Notes: a model not told the origin generated them from the letters alone. DNA of 64,000 bases from Streptococcus intermedius SK54 = ATCC 27335 (GCF_000413475.1 NZ_ATFK01000003.1:202224-266223), one strand, 5' to 3'. Positions 36,071 through 45,379 are shown, counted from the stretch's first letter. Numbers and translations are program-made.

Positions 36071-37741
36071 ATGAAAACGGATATAGAAATTGCTCAAAGT
36101 GTTGACTTACAGCCAATTGCTAGTGTGGTAGATAAAGTTGGAATTGATTATGACGATTTGGAACTCTACGGCAAGTATAAGGCTAAATTATCTTTTGACA
36201 AGATTCAGGAATTAAAAAAGAACCCAGTTGGTAAGCTGATTTTGGTAACAGCGATTAATCCGACACCTGCTGGAGAAGGAAAATCAACAATTACCATTGG
36301 TTTAGCAGATGCTCTTAACAAAATCGGAAAGAAAACCATGATTGCGATTCGAGAACCGTCTCTTGGGCCAGTTATGGGAATTAAAGGTGGAGCTGCTGGT
36401 GGTGGTTATGCACAGGTTCTACCAATGGAGGATATTAACCTGCATTTCACAGGAGATATGCATGCGATAACCACTGCTAACAATGCTCTTTCTGCTCTGA
36501 TTGACAATCATCTTCATCAAGGAAATGATTTAGGAATTGACCAACGGCGTATCATTTGGAAACGTGTGGTAGACTTGAATGATCGTGCTTTGCGACATGT
36601 GACAGTTGGCTTGGGTAGCCCGGTTAATGGAATTCCACGGGAAGATGGTTTTGATATTACTGTTGCATCTGAAATCATGGCTATTCTCTGCTTAGCGACA
36701 AGCATTGAGGATTTGAAAGAACGTTTAGCTAATATCGTTATTGGATACCGTTATGATCGAACGCCTGTTTATGTCCGAGATTTAGAAGTAGAAGGAGCTC
36801 TTGCTCTTATCTTGAAAGATGCTATTAAGCCGAATTTGGTTCAGACTATCTATGGAACGCCTGCTTTTGTTCATGGAGGACCATTTGCTAATATTGCACA
36901 TGGCTGTAATTCCGTTCTGGCAACGACAACAGCCCTGCATCTGGCAGACTACACAGTAACTGAAGCTGGCTTTGGTGCGGATTTAGGGGCTGAGAAATTC
37001 TTAGACATCAAAACACCAAATCTTCCGACCTCTCCGGATGTTGTGGTTATTGTTGCGACTCTCAGGGCCCTGAAAATGAACGGTGGTGTCGCGAAAGAAG
37101 TTTTGACCGAAGAAAATGTGGAAGCAGTGCGGGCTGGCTTTGCCAATCTTAAACGGCATGTGGAAAATATCCGTAAATTTGGCATTCCAGCTGTCGTAGC
37201 AATCAATGAGTTTGTTTCCGATACAAAAGCTGAAATTGCTGAGCTGAAAGCACTTTGTGCTCAAATTGATGTACCTGTGGAATTGGCTAGTGTCTGGGCA
37301 GATGGTGCTGACGGTGGATTGGCTCTTGCGGAAGTTGTGGTCAAAACGATTGAAACGAGACCCGCCAAGTATACTCGACTCTATGATAATAATTTGACAG
37401 TTGAAGAAAAAATCGAGAAAATTGTCAAGGAAATCTATCGTGGAACAAAAGTTAATTTTGAAAAGAAAGCAAAAACTCAAATTTCTCAAATTGTCAAGAA
37501 CGGCTGGGATAGGCTGCCAATTTGTATGGCCAAGACCCAGTACAGTTTTTCAGATAATCCAGCCCTGCTTGGAGCGCCGGAAAATTTTGTGATCACCATT
37601 CGTGAAGTCGTTCCAAAAATGGGCGCAGGTTTTATTGTCGCCCTGACTGGTGATGTTATGACGATGCCAGGTTTGCCAAAACGCCCTGCAGCTCTCAATA
37701 TGGATGTAGCAGCAGATGGAACTGCTATTGGACTGTTTTAA
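36071..37741 (+). CDS. fhs: Formate-tetrahydrofolate ligase
   Basis: 556 residues. P-loop [18 protein letters not shown], then [20 protein letters not shown] and [15 protein letters not shown] are family hallmarks; the C-terminal [16 protein letters not shown] is also conserved. It makes 10-formyl-THF from formate for purine and fMet-tRNA synthesis. GGAGG stands before the ATG. The PurR box and the function agree with purine-linked control. Confidence 0.97.
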   Translation: MKTDIEIAQSVDLQPIASVVDKVGIDYDDLELYGKYKAKLSFDKIQELKKNPVGKLILVTAINPTPAGEGKSTITIGLADALNKIGKKTMIAIREPSLGPVMGIKGGAAGGGYAQVLPMEDINLHFTGDMHAITTANNALSALIDNHLHQGNDLGIDQRRIIWKRVVDLNDRALRHVTVGLGSPVNGIPREDGFDITVASEIMAILCLATSIEDLKERLANIVIGYRYDRTPVYVRDLEVEGALALILKDAIKPNLVQTIYGTPAFVHGGPFANIAHGCNSVLATTTALHLADYTVTEAGFGADLGAEKFLDIKTPNLPTSPDVVVIVATLRALKMNGGVAKEVLTEENVEAVRAGFANLKRHVENIRKFGIPAVVAINEFVSDTKAEIAELKALCAQIDVPVELASVWADGADGGLALAEVVVKTIETRPAKYTRLYDNNLTVEEKIEKIVKEIYRGTKVNFEKKAKTQISQIVKNGWDRLPICMAKTQYSFSDNPALLGAPENFVITIREVVPKMGAGFIVALTGDVMTMPGLPKRPAALNMDVAADGTAIGLF

Positions 37742-37747
37742 AATAAC

Positions 37748-37773
37748 AAGGTTCGCAAGAGCCTTTTATTTTT
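37748..37773 (+). terminator. Terminator of fhs
   Basis: AAGGTTC (37748-37754), GCAA loop, GAGCCTT (37759-37765), one wobble, then TTATTTTT. Confidence 0.82.
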
Positions 37774-37840
37774 GAATTTGGTAAACTATGTATAGTTGTA
37801 TAAGCTTAAACAAAAAGGTTGGAAGGAAAGATTCGTTAGG

Positions 37841-38336
37841 ATGAATATTAGATTAGCTCATAAATCTGATGTTGCAGCCCTTGTAGCGCTCGACGCTCCT
37901 TATGTAGAAAATACTGCTATGACATTTGAATGCCAGCTTCCCAGCACCGAAGAATTTATCAATCGCATTGAAAAGACATTGGGAAACTATTTTGATCTAG
38001 TAGTAGAAGAGGAAGGATTATAGTAGGCTATGCATATGTTTCGACTTATGATGATCGAGAGGCCTACAATTGGGCGGCTGAATTGTCAGTTTATGTAGCT
38101 AGTGAGAGTCGTGGTCGTGGGGTGGTAGCTCTCCTTCTATGATGAATTGGAACTGCTTATTGAATAGTAAGGCATTGTCCATTTTCTAGCTTGTATTGCC
38201 CTGCTGAATGATGCCAGTATTTCTTTCCATAAAAAACGTGGTTACCAGCAAGTGGATCATTTTCCCAAAATTGGTTACAAATTTGGGAAAATGGCACGAT
38301 AACAACGTGGTTACAGAAGAGTTTGGATAAACCAGA
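37841..38336 (+). pseudogene. GNAT acetyltransferase (phosphinothricin-type), frameshifted
   Basis: ATG 37841 begins MNIRLAHKSDVAALVALDAP and runs to a stop at 38021-38023. The family continues in another frame with GYAYVSTYDDREAYNWAAEL and SVYVASESRGRGVVALLL, then in a third with LNDASISFHKKRGYQQVDHF and PKIGYKFGK. Order and spacing match pat/bar-like N-acetyltransferases. At least two frameshifts and stops make it non-functional. The decay appears recent, because all conserved motifs are still legible. Confidence 0.8.
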
Positions 38337-38374
38337 AAAATTAATTAAATTAGTCAAAAATGTGGGTGTTGAAA

Positions 38375-39040
38375 ATGAACGGTAGTTTGAATGTAGAAAA
38401 CATTTTTCAAGAATTAAAAGAAGTAGCTAACAGTGATGATGCAGTTCACATGAAGGCGTATATGAAAAATCAGTTTGAATTTTTAGGAGTAAAGACACCT
38501 ATTAGGAGGAAAATTTCTAAAATAGTTTTTAAGAAAAATCACAACTCTACGATAGATTGGGATTTTATCAATCGGGCTTGGGAGAATCCCTATCGTGAAA
38601 TGCAATATGTGGTGCTGGATTATTTACAACTAAAACAAACATCTTTAGCCTCAAACGATTTAACAAAGGTAAAGGAATTAGCACAAACAAAACCTTGGTG
38701 GGATACGATTGACTTTTTGAGCCATTTGGTAGGTTATATTTGTTTACACTATCCTGAGACAAAGAAAATAGTATTGGATTGGAGTACGGATGAGGACATT
38801 TGGTTACGCCGATTGGCTATCGAACACCAATTACTTCAAAAAGAGCAAACGGATGTTCTGTTGCTGGAGCAAATCCTTCTCAACAATCTAGATCAGACGG
38901 AATTTTTTATCAACAAAGCCATTGGTTGGGCGCTACGTGATTATTCAAAGACTAACCCTGATTGGGTGCGAGATTTTATCCAAATGCATAAAGAGGGTCT
39001 GACATCTCTCAGTATCAGGGAAGGAAGTAAGTATTTGTAA
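38375..39040 (+). CDS. AlkD-like DNA alkylation repair protein (HEAT-like repeats)
   Basis: About 221 residues from ATG 38375; ATG 38360 is an alternative, and neither has a strong ribosome site. GVKTPIRRKISKIVFKK, KPWWDTIDFLSHLVG and FFINKAIGWALRDYSKTNPDWVRDFI match the AlkD family. These proteins excise bulky or N3/N7-alkylated bases using a HEAT-like superhelix. The catalytic Asp and Trp are present in the WWDTIDFL segment. It is convergent with the DUF1275 gene. Confidence 0.88.
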   Translation: MNGSLNVENIFQELKEVANSDDAVHMKAYMKNQFEFLGVKTPIRRKISKIVFKKNHNSTIDWDFINRAWENPYREMQYVVLDYLQLKQTSLASNDLTKVKELAQTKPWWDTIDFLSHLVGYICLHYPETKKIVLDWSTDEDIWLRRLAIEHQLLQKEQTDVLLLEQILLNNLDQTEFFINKAIGWALRDYSKTNPDWVRDFIQMHKEGLTSLSIREGSKYL

Positions 39041-39123
39041 AGGTATATAAAGTCTCGATTTATTGATGAGTGCTTTTGATAATAGTAAAACGCCTTAAAT
39101 TACGTTTAGAGCGTTGCGTAATG

Positions 39124-39816
39124 TTAAATATTCTTTTGTTCTAAATGATGGATACGATTATATCTAGTATAATGGACGATAATAATGGTTAAAATAGCAG
39201 TGACTGTCCAGATAGCATATTGATGAATGAAGCGTGTGAGAACTCCAGTGAAAATAGCTCCTCCGATGAAACTGGCAACAATCATAGAGTAATTAACAGC
39301 CTGTCTTTGAATAATATGTCTACGCTCTTTAAAACGAATATACTCGTACCAAGCAGTGACCATTTTCCGATAATTTCCTGAGGTCATCATAATCATGTAG
39401 GGGTGAGACTCGACTTTTGAGCCTGTATAAGTTAACATGACCATTCCTGTAGAGGTTGCAAATAATATCACCCAGATAAAATAATGAGAGTGAAAGAACG
39501 GAAAGAGGAAAGTGATGAGAGTTAACGGTAAGATTCCCCAAGTACGCCAATGTGAACTTTGAGCCTGTTCTTTAAGTAGAATACCAAGGATAAAACCAAA
39601 AGTAAAGAAGACAAGTGAAAGAATGCGATAAGCCGTCTTTACGGTTGGACCATCCCAGTCGGCTACAATTAAAAGAATATTCCCTGTTTGGGTTGCGATT
39701 AGCGTACTAAATTGCATATGCGAGAAAACATCAAGGCAGCCACCTACAGCACCAAGTAAGAGAGCCATTATTCTCGTATCCTGAGGCATAAGGACAGGCT
39801 GTTTTGTTGTATCCAT
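39124..39816 (-). CDS. DUF1275 (YoaK-like) membrane protein
   Basis: 230 residues with about six membrane helices. MALLLGAVGGCLDVFSHMQF, TLIATQTGNILL and MMTSGNYRKMV are the DUF1275 hallmarks. The family is of unknown function, possibly a transporter. AGGAGG is placed well before the ATG. It is divergent from the structured RNA at 39931-40074. Confidence 0.85.
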   Translation of the reverse strand: MDTTKQPVLMPQDTRIMALLLGAVGGCLDVFSHMQFSTLIATQTGNILLIVADWDGPTVKTAYRILSLVFFTFGFILGILLKEQAQSSHWRTWGILPLTLITFLFPFFHSHYFIWVILFATSTGMVMLTYTGSKVESHPYMIMMTSGNYRKMVTAWYEYIRFKERRHIIQRQAVNYSMIVASFIGGAIFTGVLTRFIHQYAIWTVTAILTIIIVHYTRYNRIHHLEQKNI

Positions 39817-39900
39817 AACTTTTTATCCTCCTAAAATTATTTTACTCTTTTAAAATGTTAATTTCAAATGTGGAAGGAGTTGAGAATGTAATAGTTTTTC

Positions 39901-39929
39901 TTGACATAATTTGATAAGTATAGTAAGAT
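39901..39929 (+). promoter_or_regulatory. Promoter of the orphan RNA
   Basis: TTGACA (39901-39906) and TAAGAT (39924-39929) with 17-base spacing. An overlapping TATAGT (39919-39924) could shift the start to about 39931. Confidence 0.6.
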
Positions 39930-39930
39930 T

Positions 39931-40074
39931 GGTTCATGCGGTGAGTCGATAGGTGGCGCAAGCCACATATTGAGCATGGGAGGTCATATACGCAGGAGCG
40001 GACCTTGATGAGTTGTGTGAACCTGCTCATCACACGAAAGTGCCTTTAGTCCCCACTTTTAGTGGGGATTTTTT
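39931..40074 (+). ncRNA. Orphan structured RNA of about 140 nt, unknown class
   Basis: No ORF. Helices visible: GTGGC-GCAA-GCCAC (39953-39966), a GNRA-capped hairpin; GGTC/GACC (39982-39985 with 40001-40004); TGATGAG/CTCATCA (40006-40012 with 40026-40032); a competing TGAGCA/TGCTCA (39971-39976 with 40024-40029); CAC-GAAA-GTG (40033-40042); and GGTTCA/TGAACC (39931-39936 with 40018-40023), which could close the fold or form a pseudoknot. It ends in a terminator (40050-40074). It matches no SRP, 6S, tmRNA, RNase P or riboswitch core that I recognise. The next + strand gene is far away, so it is a free-standing RNA rather than a leader. Confidence 0.65.
40050..40074 (+). terminator. Terminator of the orphan RNA
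   Basis: TCCCCACT (40050-40057), TTT, AGTGGGGA (40061-40068), then six T: a perfect 8-bp stem. Confidence 0.88.
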
Positions 40075-40079
40075 GTTTG

Positions 40080-40260
40080 TAGTAGATGACTTCTATTGAG
40101 GCACAAAGAGAATGAGGCCAGTATTCTCTTTTGATATGGTAATGCAATGATAATTTTCATTTTGTGATTCTGGAAAATTCGGAAACTAAGAGCTTGTCGT
40201 TTAATATCCTTGATGAGTTTATTAATAACCGTCAACTTGACATTTGAATAGATTCAAGGA
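40080..40260 (-). pseudogene. C-terminal relic of an ISL3-family transposase
   Basis: The minus strand reads NVKLTVINKLIKDIKRQALS, then FRIFQNHKMKIIIALPYQKR. This is the conserved C-terminal end of ISL3 transposases (xxKLExxNxxIKxIKRxAFG, FRNFxNFKxRIxIAL). Only about 60 codons are recognisable, with frame breaks on both sides. It is a second relic, independent of the one at 2143-2779. Confidence 0.65.
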
Positions 40261-40290
40261 CGTTAGTGATGTAACTTTTGTAGGCCAAAA

Positions 40291-40340
40291 AGCTCTATAA
40301 CTTTTGTATGGGATCTACCCACTACAGAAATTATAGAGCT
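40291..40340. repeat. Two facing ISL3-type terminal repeats with no interior
   Basis: AGCTCTATAACTTTTGTATG at 40291-40310 faces the inverted copy ending at 40340 (read outward: AGCTCTATAATTTCTGTAG, then TGGG). Together they are a 50-bp near-palindrome whose halves resemble the end at 2855-2879. It is probably the scar left by deletion of an element's interior. The remaining 341-391 segment of this gap holds nothing I recognise. Confidence 0.55.
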
Positions 40341-40391
40341 AGGAAAAGACTGGCAAATGAATGAGTTGCAAATCGATTATATATATTTACT

Positions 40392-41879
40392 TTATTCCAG
40401 TCGCCCTTCTTTGCGATAGGCTTCGTCTGGTCGCCAATTCCAATTGGCTTCGAAGTGGTGCAGAAGTTCAAAGCTAGCTGCAGGCCCCATAGTACCTGAT
40501 TTATAATGATGAAGAGGAACTTCATTGTTTGCCCACAAGGCTTCAATGCGATCAATCAATTCCCAGCTAGAACGCACTTCATCCCAATGGCTGAAGTTCG
40601 TTGAGTCATTGTTTAACACATCGTATATGAGTTTCTCGTAAGGCTCTGGTGATGCACCAGAAGCGGTCGCATCTGTACGATAATCAAGTGTTAGCGGGGC
40701 TAAGCTAAACTGCTCACCTACTTCTTTGCCGTTCATGCTAAGAGAAAAACCTTCAGTTGGCTGAATGTAGATGGTCAACACATTTGGTTGGAGCGAGGAG
40801 CCAAAAATGGATTCCACTTGCTTAAAAACAATGTTGACATGAGTTCCTTTAGCAGTAAGACGCTTTCCAGTACGAAAGAAAAATGGAACCCCACGGAAAC
40901 GCTCACTATCTACAAAAAACGCACCAGAAGCAAAAGTTTCTGTAGTAGATTCTGGATTAACATTTGGTTCGCTGCGATAGGAAATATATTTTTTTCCATC
41001 AACTTTGCCAGAAGTATATTGACCGCGAATAAAGAGTCTTTTCAGATCATTATCAGTAGGCTTATGTAAGTTCTTGAAAACCTTAATCTTCTCAGCTCGA
41101 ATGTCATCTTTGGTGAATGCTTTTGGTTTGTCCATAGCAAGTAAGGACAGGAGCTGGAGTGTGTGATTTTGTACCATATCACGTAGAGCGCCTGAATGAT
41201 CGTAATAGCCACCGCGCTCCTCCACGCCTAACTTTTCTGCAAAGGTAATCTGGATATTGTCAATATAATCACGATTCCAGATATTTTCGAAAAGAAGGTT
41301 GGCAAAGCGAATGGCAAAAATACTTTGAATCATTTCTTTTCCGAGGTAATGGTCAATACGGAAAATCTGGTCTTCGTCAAATGTTGCCAGCAAATCATCA
41401 TTCAACCTGCTAGCAGAGGCAAGATCTGTACCGAAGGGTTTTTCTACAATTAAGCGTTCAAATCCTTTTCCATCAACAATTTGTTCAGATTTGAGGTGCT
41501 TGGCAATTGTTCCAAAAAACTGAGGCGCCATAGATAAAAAGAACAATTTATTGTGTTCTGCGTGATAGTGGTCATTGAGACGATTTTGTAGTTTTCTTAA
41601 TTCAATATAATGTTCGGTATCTTGTACATCGTGACTTTGGTAGTAGAAATGGCTAGCAAAGTCTTGCGCTTGCTCAGGGCTATCTGCTAGGTCTGTTATC
41701 GACTCTACTACAACAGATTCAAAATATTCCTTACTCCAAGGTCTGCGAGCCGTACCGATAACAGCAAAATGCTTAGACAGATTGCCAGATTTATACAATC
41801 TAAAAAGAGAAGGATAGAGTTTTCTTTTTGCTAAATCTCCACTAGCACCAAAAATTGTAATAATCAATTTTGAAGACAT
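40392..41879 (-). CDS. zwf: Glucose-6-phosphate 1-dehydrogenase
   Basis: 495 residues. NADP site FGASGDLAKRKLYPSLF, substrate motif RIDHYLGKEMIQ, and EKPFGTDLASASRLN. It catalyses the first oxidative pentose-phosphate step and supplies NADPH. It is transcribed alone on the minus strand. The length is normal and the motifs are intact. Confidence 0.96.
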   Translation of the reverse strand: MSSKLIITIFGASGDLAKRKLYPSLFRLYKSGNLSKHFAVIGTARRPWSKEYFESVVVESITDLADSPEQAQDFASHFYYQSHDVQDTEHYIELRKLQNRLNDHYHAEHNKLFFLSMAPQFFGTIAKHLKSEQIVDGKGFERLIVEKPFGTDLASASRLNDDLLATFDEDQIFRIDHYLGKEMIQSIFAIRFANLLFENIWNRDYIDNIQITFAEKLGVEERGGYYDHSGALRDMVQNHTLQLLSLLAMDKPKAFTKDDIRAEKIKVFKNLHKPTDNDLKRLFIRGQYTSGKVDGKKYISYRSEPNVNPESTTETFASGAFFVDSERFRGVPFFFRTGKRLTAKGTHVNIVFKQVESIFGSSLQPNVLTIYIQPTEGFSLSMNGKEVGEQFSLAPLTLDYRTDATASGASPEPYEKLIYDVLNNDSTNFSHWDEVRSSWELIDRIEALWANNEVPLHHYKSGTMGPAASFELLHHFEANWNWRPDEAYRKEGRLE

Positions 41880-41926
41880 TTTGAATACCCATTTTCTAAT
41901 ATTTTATTTATTTTACCACAAATTGA

Positions 41927-43291
41927 TTAAAATTTCTGATTTTTGATAGCTCGAAATAAAGAGTAAAAAAGATAAAAAATAAGGATAACAAGGACAGATA
42001 GAAGAAGAAAAACAAGGTGCACACCTGTTGTGGTATCAGGAGACTGATTGACGATGACAGCAGCAGTAGCTGTTCCTAAAGCACCGGCAAATGTTTGCGC
42101 CATTTGAAAAAGTGCTGTAGCATCGGGTGATTTTTCGCGACTAATTTGTGAAACAGATAATGCCATTGTGTTGTTGAACGCCATATTGCGCCCGATCGTG
42201 AAGAAAATATAGAGTAGAATGATAAATGGCAATGTTAGGGCTTTTGTAAAGGATGCAAAAACGAAGATAGCTAAGAAAAAGAGAATATTGCCACCATATA
42301 AGGAAAATTTGGGTCCTTTGTTATCATATAATTTGCCTAAGAAAGGTGCTGAGAAAGCTCCTAACATTATTCCAGGAAGTAACGCAAAACCAGATGCAGA
42401 AGTTGCTTGGTGTTTTACTAAAACCAAGAAATTAGGAATTAGAAAATTTGCTGATAAATTGGAAAATTGATAGAGGAAAAACGGAATGATTCCAAGTAAA
42501 ATAGCTGGATTTTTCAAAATACGAATATCTAAAAAAGGATGTTCCACTGTTAAACTTCTCCAAATGAAAAGTAGAAGTGATAATAAAAAGATGATGACGA
42601 AGCTCCAATTAAAACTACCTTTTTCTAAGCTAGAAATGGCCATAATAGAAAAAGTAAGCGAGAGGGCAAGGAGTAAGAAAGAAATCCATTCAAAAGGGCG
42701 TTTCTTTCTATTGGGAGTATTTTCTAAAAAGAAAAATCCTAAAATGAAGGAGATGATCGGAATCGGCATGATGAATGTGTAAATCATATGCCAATCAAAC
42801 AAACTAATCATAAAGCCGCTATAAGTGGGACCAATCGCAGGAGCTAGGCTTATAACGAGTCCAGACAGTCCCATGTAAAACCCGATTTGATTGCGCGGAA
42901 TACGTTCTACGATAAGATTAAACATAAGTGGCGTGGCAATTCCAGTTGCTGAACCTTGCAAAATGCGGCCTAGCATGAGTAGGGCGAAATTTGGCGCAAG
43001 CATCGCTACACCGTTTCCTACTGTAAAAATAGCTAGGCTGGTAAAGAGAATTCTACGTTCAGACCAGTTGTGCGCTAGTGTGGCTCCTAGTGTAATTGTA
43101 ATGGAGACAGCGAGCAGGTAACCTGTCGTAATCCACTGCAATGTTCCAAGATCTGTATGAAACACTTTCATAAGATGCGGGAAAGTGACATTCATACTAG
43201 TTTCCGAAAGAATTCCAGCAAAAGTAATTAGAGTAGTGGCAAAAATCGATAGCAACGTTTTTCTTGAAACGACTTGGTTGTGATGTGACAT
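41927..43291 (-). CDS. MFS drug-efflux transporter, DHA2 (14-helix) type
   Basis: 454 residues from ATG 43291, chosen over ATG 43330 because TAGGAGTTATT precedes it. About 14 hydrophobic segments. Motif A is degenerate; motif C appears as GLVISLAPAIGPTYSGFMIS, and LQWITTGYLLAVSITI is typical of EmrB/LmrB-like proton antiporters. A role in multidrug or toxic-compound export is likely; the substrate is unknown. Confidence 0.85.
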   Translation of the reverse strand: MSHHNQVVSRKTLLSIFATTLITFAGILSETSMNVTFPHLMKVFHTDLGTLQWITTGYLLAVSITITLGATLAHNWSERRILFTSLAIFTVGNGVAMLAPNFALLMLGRILQGSATGIATPLMFNLIVERIPRNQIGFYMGLSGLVISLAPAIGPTYSGFMISLFDWHMIYTFIMPIPIISFILGFFFLENTPNRKKRPFEWISFLLLALSLTFSIMAISSLEKGSFNWSFVIIFLLSLLLFIWRSLTVEHPFLDIRILKNPAILLGIIPFFLYQFSNLSANFLIPNFLVLVKHQATSASGFALLPGIMLGAFSAPFLGKLYDNKGPKFSLYGGNILFFLAIFVFASFTKALTLPFIILLYIFFTIGRNMAFNNTMALSVSQISREKSPDATALFQMAQTFAGALGTATAAVIVNQSPDTTTGVHLVFLLLSVLVILIFYLFYSLFRAIKNQKF

Positions 43292-43405
43292 AATAACTCC
43301 TAAAAATAAAAATCTTTCTGACTTTATCATAATTGCTCAGAAAAGAGCATAATAGGAGACCTAGAGAAATAGTTCTCAGGTCTTCTTTTGTTTATTCAAT
43401 ATGGA

Positions 43406-44221
43406 TTAAAAGACACGATAGACATAAGGATTGCTAGGTTTCTCAACTTTTTTGAAACTATCTACTTCAAGTATTGGCAAGCTTTGTCCTAGTTGTTTAT
43501 GGTAGCGAATCGTAATTTTCCCACTTGCTCTTATCCAGGTATTGTTTTCAAAATGTTCAGTATTTCCAGTTGTAAGAAGTCCATAAACCCCCGAATCGGC
43601 GATACAGTGAATAATACCAAAGCGGAACAAAAATTGACTTTTAGCATCACTTGGATCATTATAAACAAAACCGGTAAATTCTAGTCGTTTTCCAGCAAAT
43701 TCATCTGGATAATCATAAAGAACTTCCATGACCTCCATGTAATTTTCATTCGTAACAGAGATGGTATCTTTTTTCAGATATTTTTTGGCGGCTGCTCGCA
43801 TTTCTTTCTCATAAGCACTTTTAGTGAAATAAGTGCTGGTATCAGGTTTTAGGTACTGATTGGTAGTGCCTTCATCAGCTTGAATGTTTTTTGAACTGCC
43901 GTCAGCTAATGGGAAATGGTAACCTTTAGCAGAAACGGTCGTAGAGTCTAAACTGACTGTTGGAAAGAAGAGAGCAACCAGCAATGGTACGATGAGAAAA
44001 GCAATACTAGCAAATTTTGCCGAACGACTCGTCAGATGGCTGTGTACTTTCATTTTTTTCATCCAAACGATGAGCTGAACAATGGCTAACATAAAAGAAA
44101 GCACCATTGAAATATATGCCAAATAAGAGAAATGCATATTGATGTATTGGTTGAGTTTGCCAGAAAGTTGCAAATACATGGTAATTTCAAAATAACCAGC
44201 TAAAATTAGAAAACGAATCAT
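43406..44221 (-). CDS. TIGR03943-family membrane protein (YcgQ-like)
   Basis: 271 residues from ATG 44221, which overlaps the stop of the upstream permease gene (ATGA). Membrane segments lie in the first 110 residues. The large extracellular C-terminal part has the family motif GKRLEFTGFVYNDP and FRFGIIHCIADSGVYGLL, ending in an OB-like fold. The family is nearly always paired with an ArsP_1/UPF0718 permease, as here. The function is unknown. Confidence 0.85.
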   Translation of the reverse strand: MIRFLILAGYFEITMYLQLSGKLNQYINMHFSYLAYISMVLSFMLAIVQLIVWMKKMKVHSHLTSRSAKFASIAFLIVPLLVALFFPTVSLDSTTVSAKGYHFPLADGSSKNIQADEGTTNQYLKPDTSTYFTKSAYEKEMRAAAKKYLKKDTISVTNENYMEVMEVLYDYPDEFAGKRLEFTGFVYNDPSDAKSQFLFRFGIIHCIADSGVYGLLTTGNTEHFENNTWIRASGKITIRYHKQLGQSLPILEVDSFKKVEKPSNPYVYRVF

Positions 44222-45123
44222 AGCACTACCCCCACAAGCCAAGAATAAAGAACAACGACTAAACTAACAATTCCAATAAATTGCCAGATGAATCGTCCTT
44301 TGAGATAATTTTTCATCATGAGAATATTTTTTACATCTAACATTGGTCCAATGACGAGGAAAGCTAGAACTGGTGCTAATCCAAAACTAGAAATGAGTGA
44401 GCTTCCGATAAAGGCATCAGCTTCGCTACAAAGTGAGAGAAGAAATGCAAGCACCATCAATAATAGAATAGCCATAAGTGGTGTTGCACTAATGGAAGTC
44501 AGAATGCGTGTAGGAACATAGACTTGAACGATACTGGCAAAGAGACAGCCAAAAACTAAATAGCGACCAGTATCGAAAAATTCGTCAATAGATTGCACAA
44601 ATACTTGGAATACTTTCTGGCTTTGACTTAAATGAGAAAAATCATGTTCATGCGGAATGATTCGATTTTCTTTTTGAATATTTGCAGTATTGAGAAAGCC
44701 AAAGAAGATTCCTAGAACAATTGCTACAACAACAGATCCAAAAGCTCTGAGTAACGCCATTTTAAAGGAATTTCCAAAAGCAGAGTAAGTTGCAAAGAGA
44801 ACGATAGGATTGATAACTGGCGCCGTCACCATAAAAGGTACGGCTGTATAACTTGGCACTTTCTTTTCCAAAAAGCGATTGATAATGGGGACAATTCCAC
44901 ATTCGCAGGAAGGGAAAATAAATCCTATAAAAGTACCAAAGAAAATCCGCCCCCATTTATTTTTAGGTAGATAGCGATAAACTTTGTCTGGTGTGATATA
45001 AACCTCTATAAAACCTGAAATAATGCTCCCAATCAGCACAAAAGGCAGTGCTTCAATAATAATGGAGAGGAAAATCGCACCGGCTTGCAGCACATTAGGC
45101 GGCAGTTGATGGAAAAAGTTCAT
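44218..45123 (-). CDS. ArsP_1 / UPF0718-type permease (YcgR-like)
   Basis: 301 residues, about eight membrane helices. PSCECGIVPI, with a Cys-Glu-Cys in the membrane, plus VTAPVINPIVLFATYSAFG and SLCSEADAFIGSS are hallmarks of this permease family. Some distant relatives move organoarsenicals; no metal-resistance genes are nearby, so the cargo is undetermined. It is translationally coupled at both ends, to a 46-residue protein upstream and the TIGR03943 protein downstream. Confidence 0.87.
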   Translation of the reverse strand: MNFFHQLPPNVLQAGAIFLSIIIEALPFVLIGSIISGFIEVYITPDKVYRYLPKNKWGRIFFGTFIGFIFPSCECGIVPIINRFLEKKVPSYTAVPFMVTAPVINPIVLFATYSAFGNSFKMALLRAFGSVVVAIVLGIFFGFLNTANIQKENRIIPHEHDFSHLSQSQKVFQVFVQSIDEFFDTGRYLVFGCLFASIVQVYVPTRILTSISATPLMAILLLMVLAFLLSLCSEADAFIGSSLISSFGLAPVLAFLVIGPMLDVKNILMMKNYLKGRFIWQFIGIVSLVVVLYSWLVGVVL

Positions 45124-45260
45124 GACTTTTTAGCCTTTTGTTCTTTTTTAATCTTTTTTTCTTTTTCATCAGGAAATTCTATTTTTTCGATTTTAGGTAA
45201 CGTTGCAAATTCTTCAAACATTTTATCTAAATCATCTGAACGTGTAAATTTAATAGCCAT
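45120..45260 (-). CDS. Small 46-residue SPJ_0845-like hypothetical protein
   Basis: ATG 45260 is preceded by AGGAGG at ideal spacing. The product starts MAIKFTRSDDLDKMFEEFAT, then LPKIEKIEFPDEKEKKIKKE and a lysine-rich tail ending KKS. It has an acidic-hydrophobic front and a very basic end, and no membrane segment. The stop overlaps the permease ATG (ATGA). It is short enough to be missed by length cut-offs, but the ribosome site and coupling argue strongly that it is real. The function is unknown. Confidence 0.8.
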   Translation of the reverse strand: MAIKFTRSDDLDKMFEEFATLPKIEKIEFPDEKEKKIKKEQKAKKS

Positions 45261-45363
45261 AGTAGCCTCCTTTTTCTTTTTTACTATTATACTATCATTT
45301 TGAAGATTATGGTGAAATAAAGTTGTGTGAATTATTTTCCCCTATGTAATAAAGTTTGGAATA

Positions 45364-45372
45364 TGGTATAAT
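45364..45372 (+). promoter_or_regulatory. Extended -10 promoter giving a predicted leaderless tex mRNA
   Basis: TGG plus TATAAT (45367-45372). The tex ATG is 8 bases after the hexamer, so transcription should begin at or within 1-2 bases of it. No ribosome site is present. Confidence 0.6.
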
Positions 45373-45379
45373 ACTTTTT

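Noticed and set aside
36071..36085. cre-like ATGAAAACGGATATA at the fhs start
   Set aside because: Mismatch at a conserved C and location within codons 1-5; probably coincidence.
40003..40042. Hammerhead-ribozyme-like CUUGAUGAG ... CGAAAG pattern in the orphan RNA
   Set aside because: The core needs CUGAUGA without the extra U and correctly placed stems I and III; here the segments are better explained by the TGATGAG/CTCATCA helix and a GAAA tetraloop hairpin.
39931..40074. SRP (4.5S/sc) RNA
   Set aside because: The conserved helix-8 motif (GGxCAGG...GGAAGGAAGCAGC-type) could not be found on either strand.
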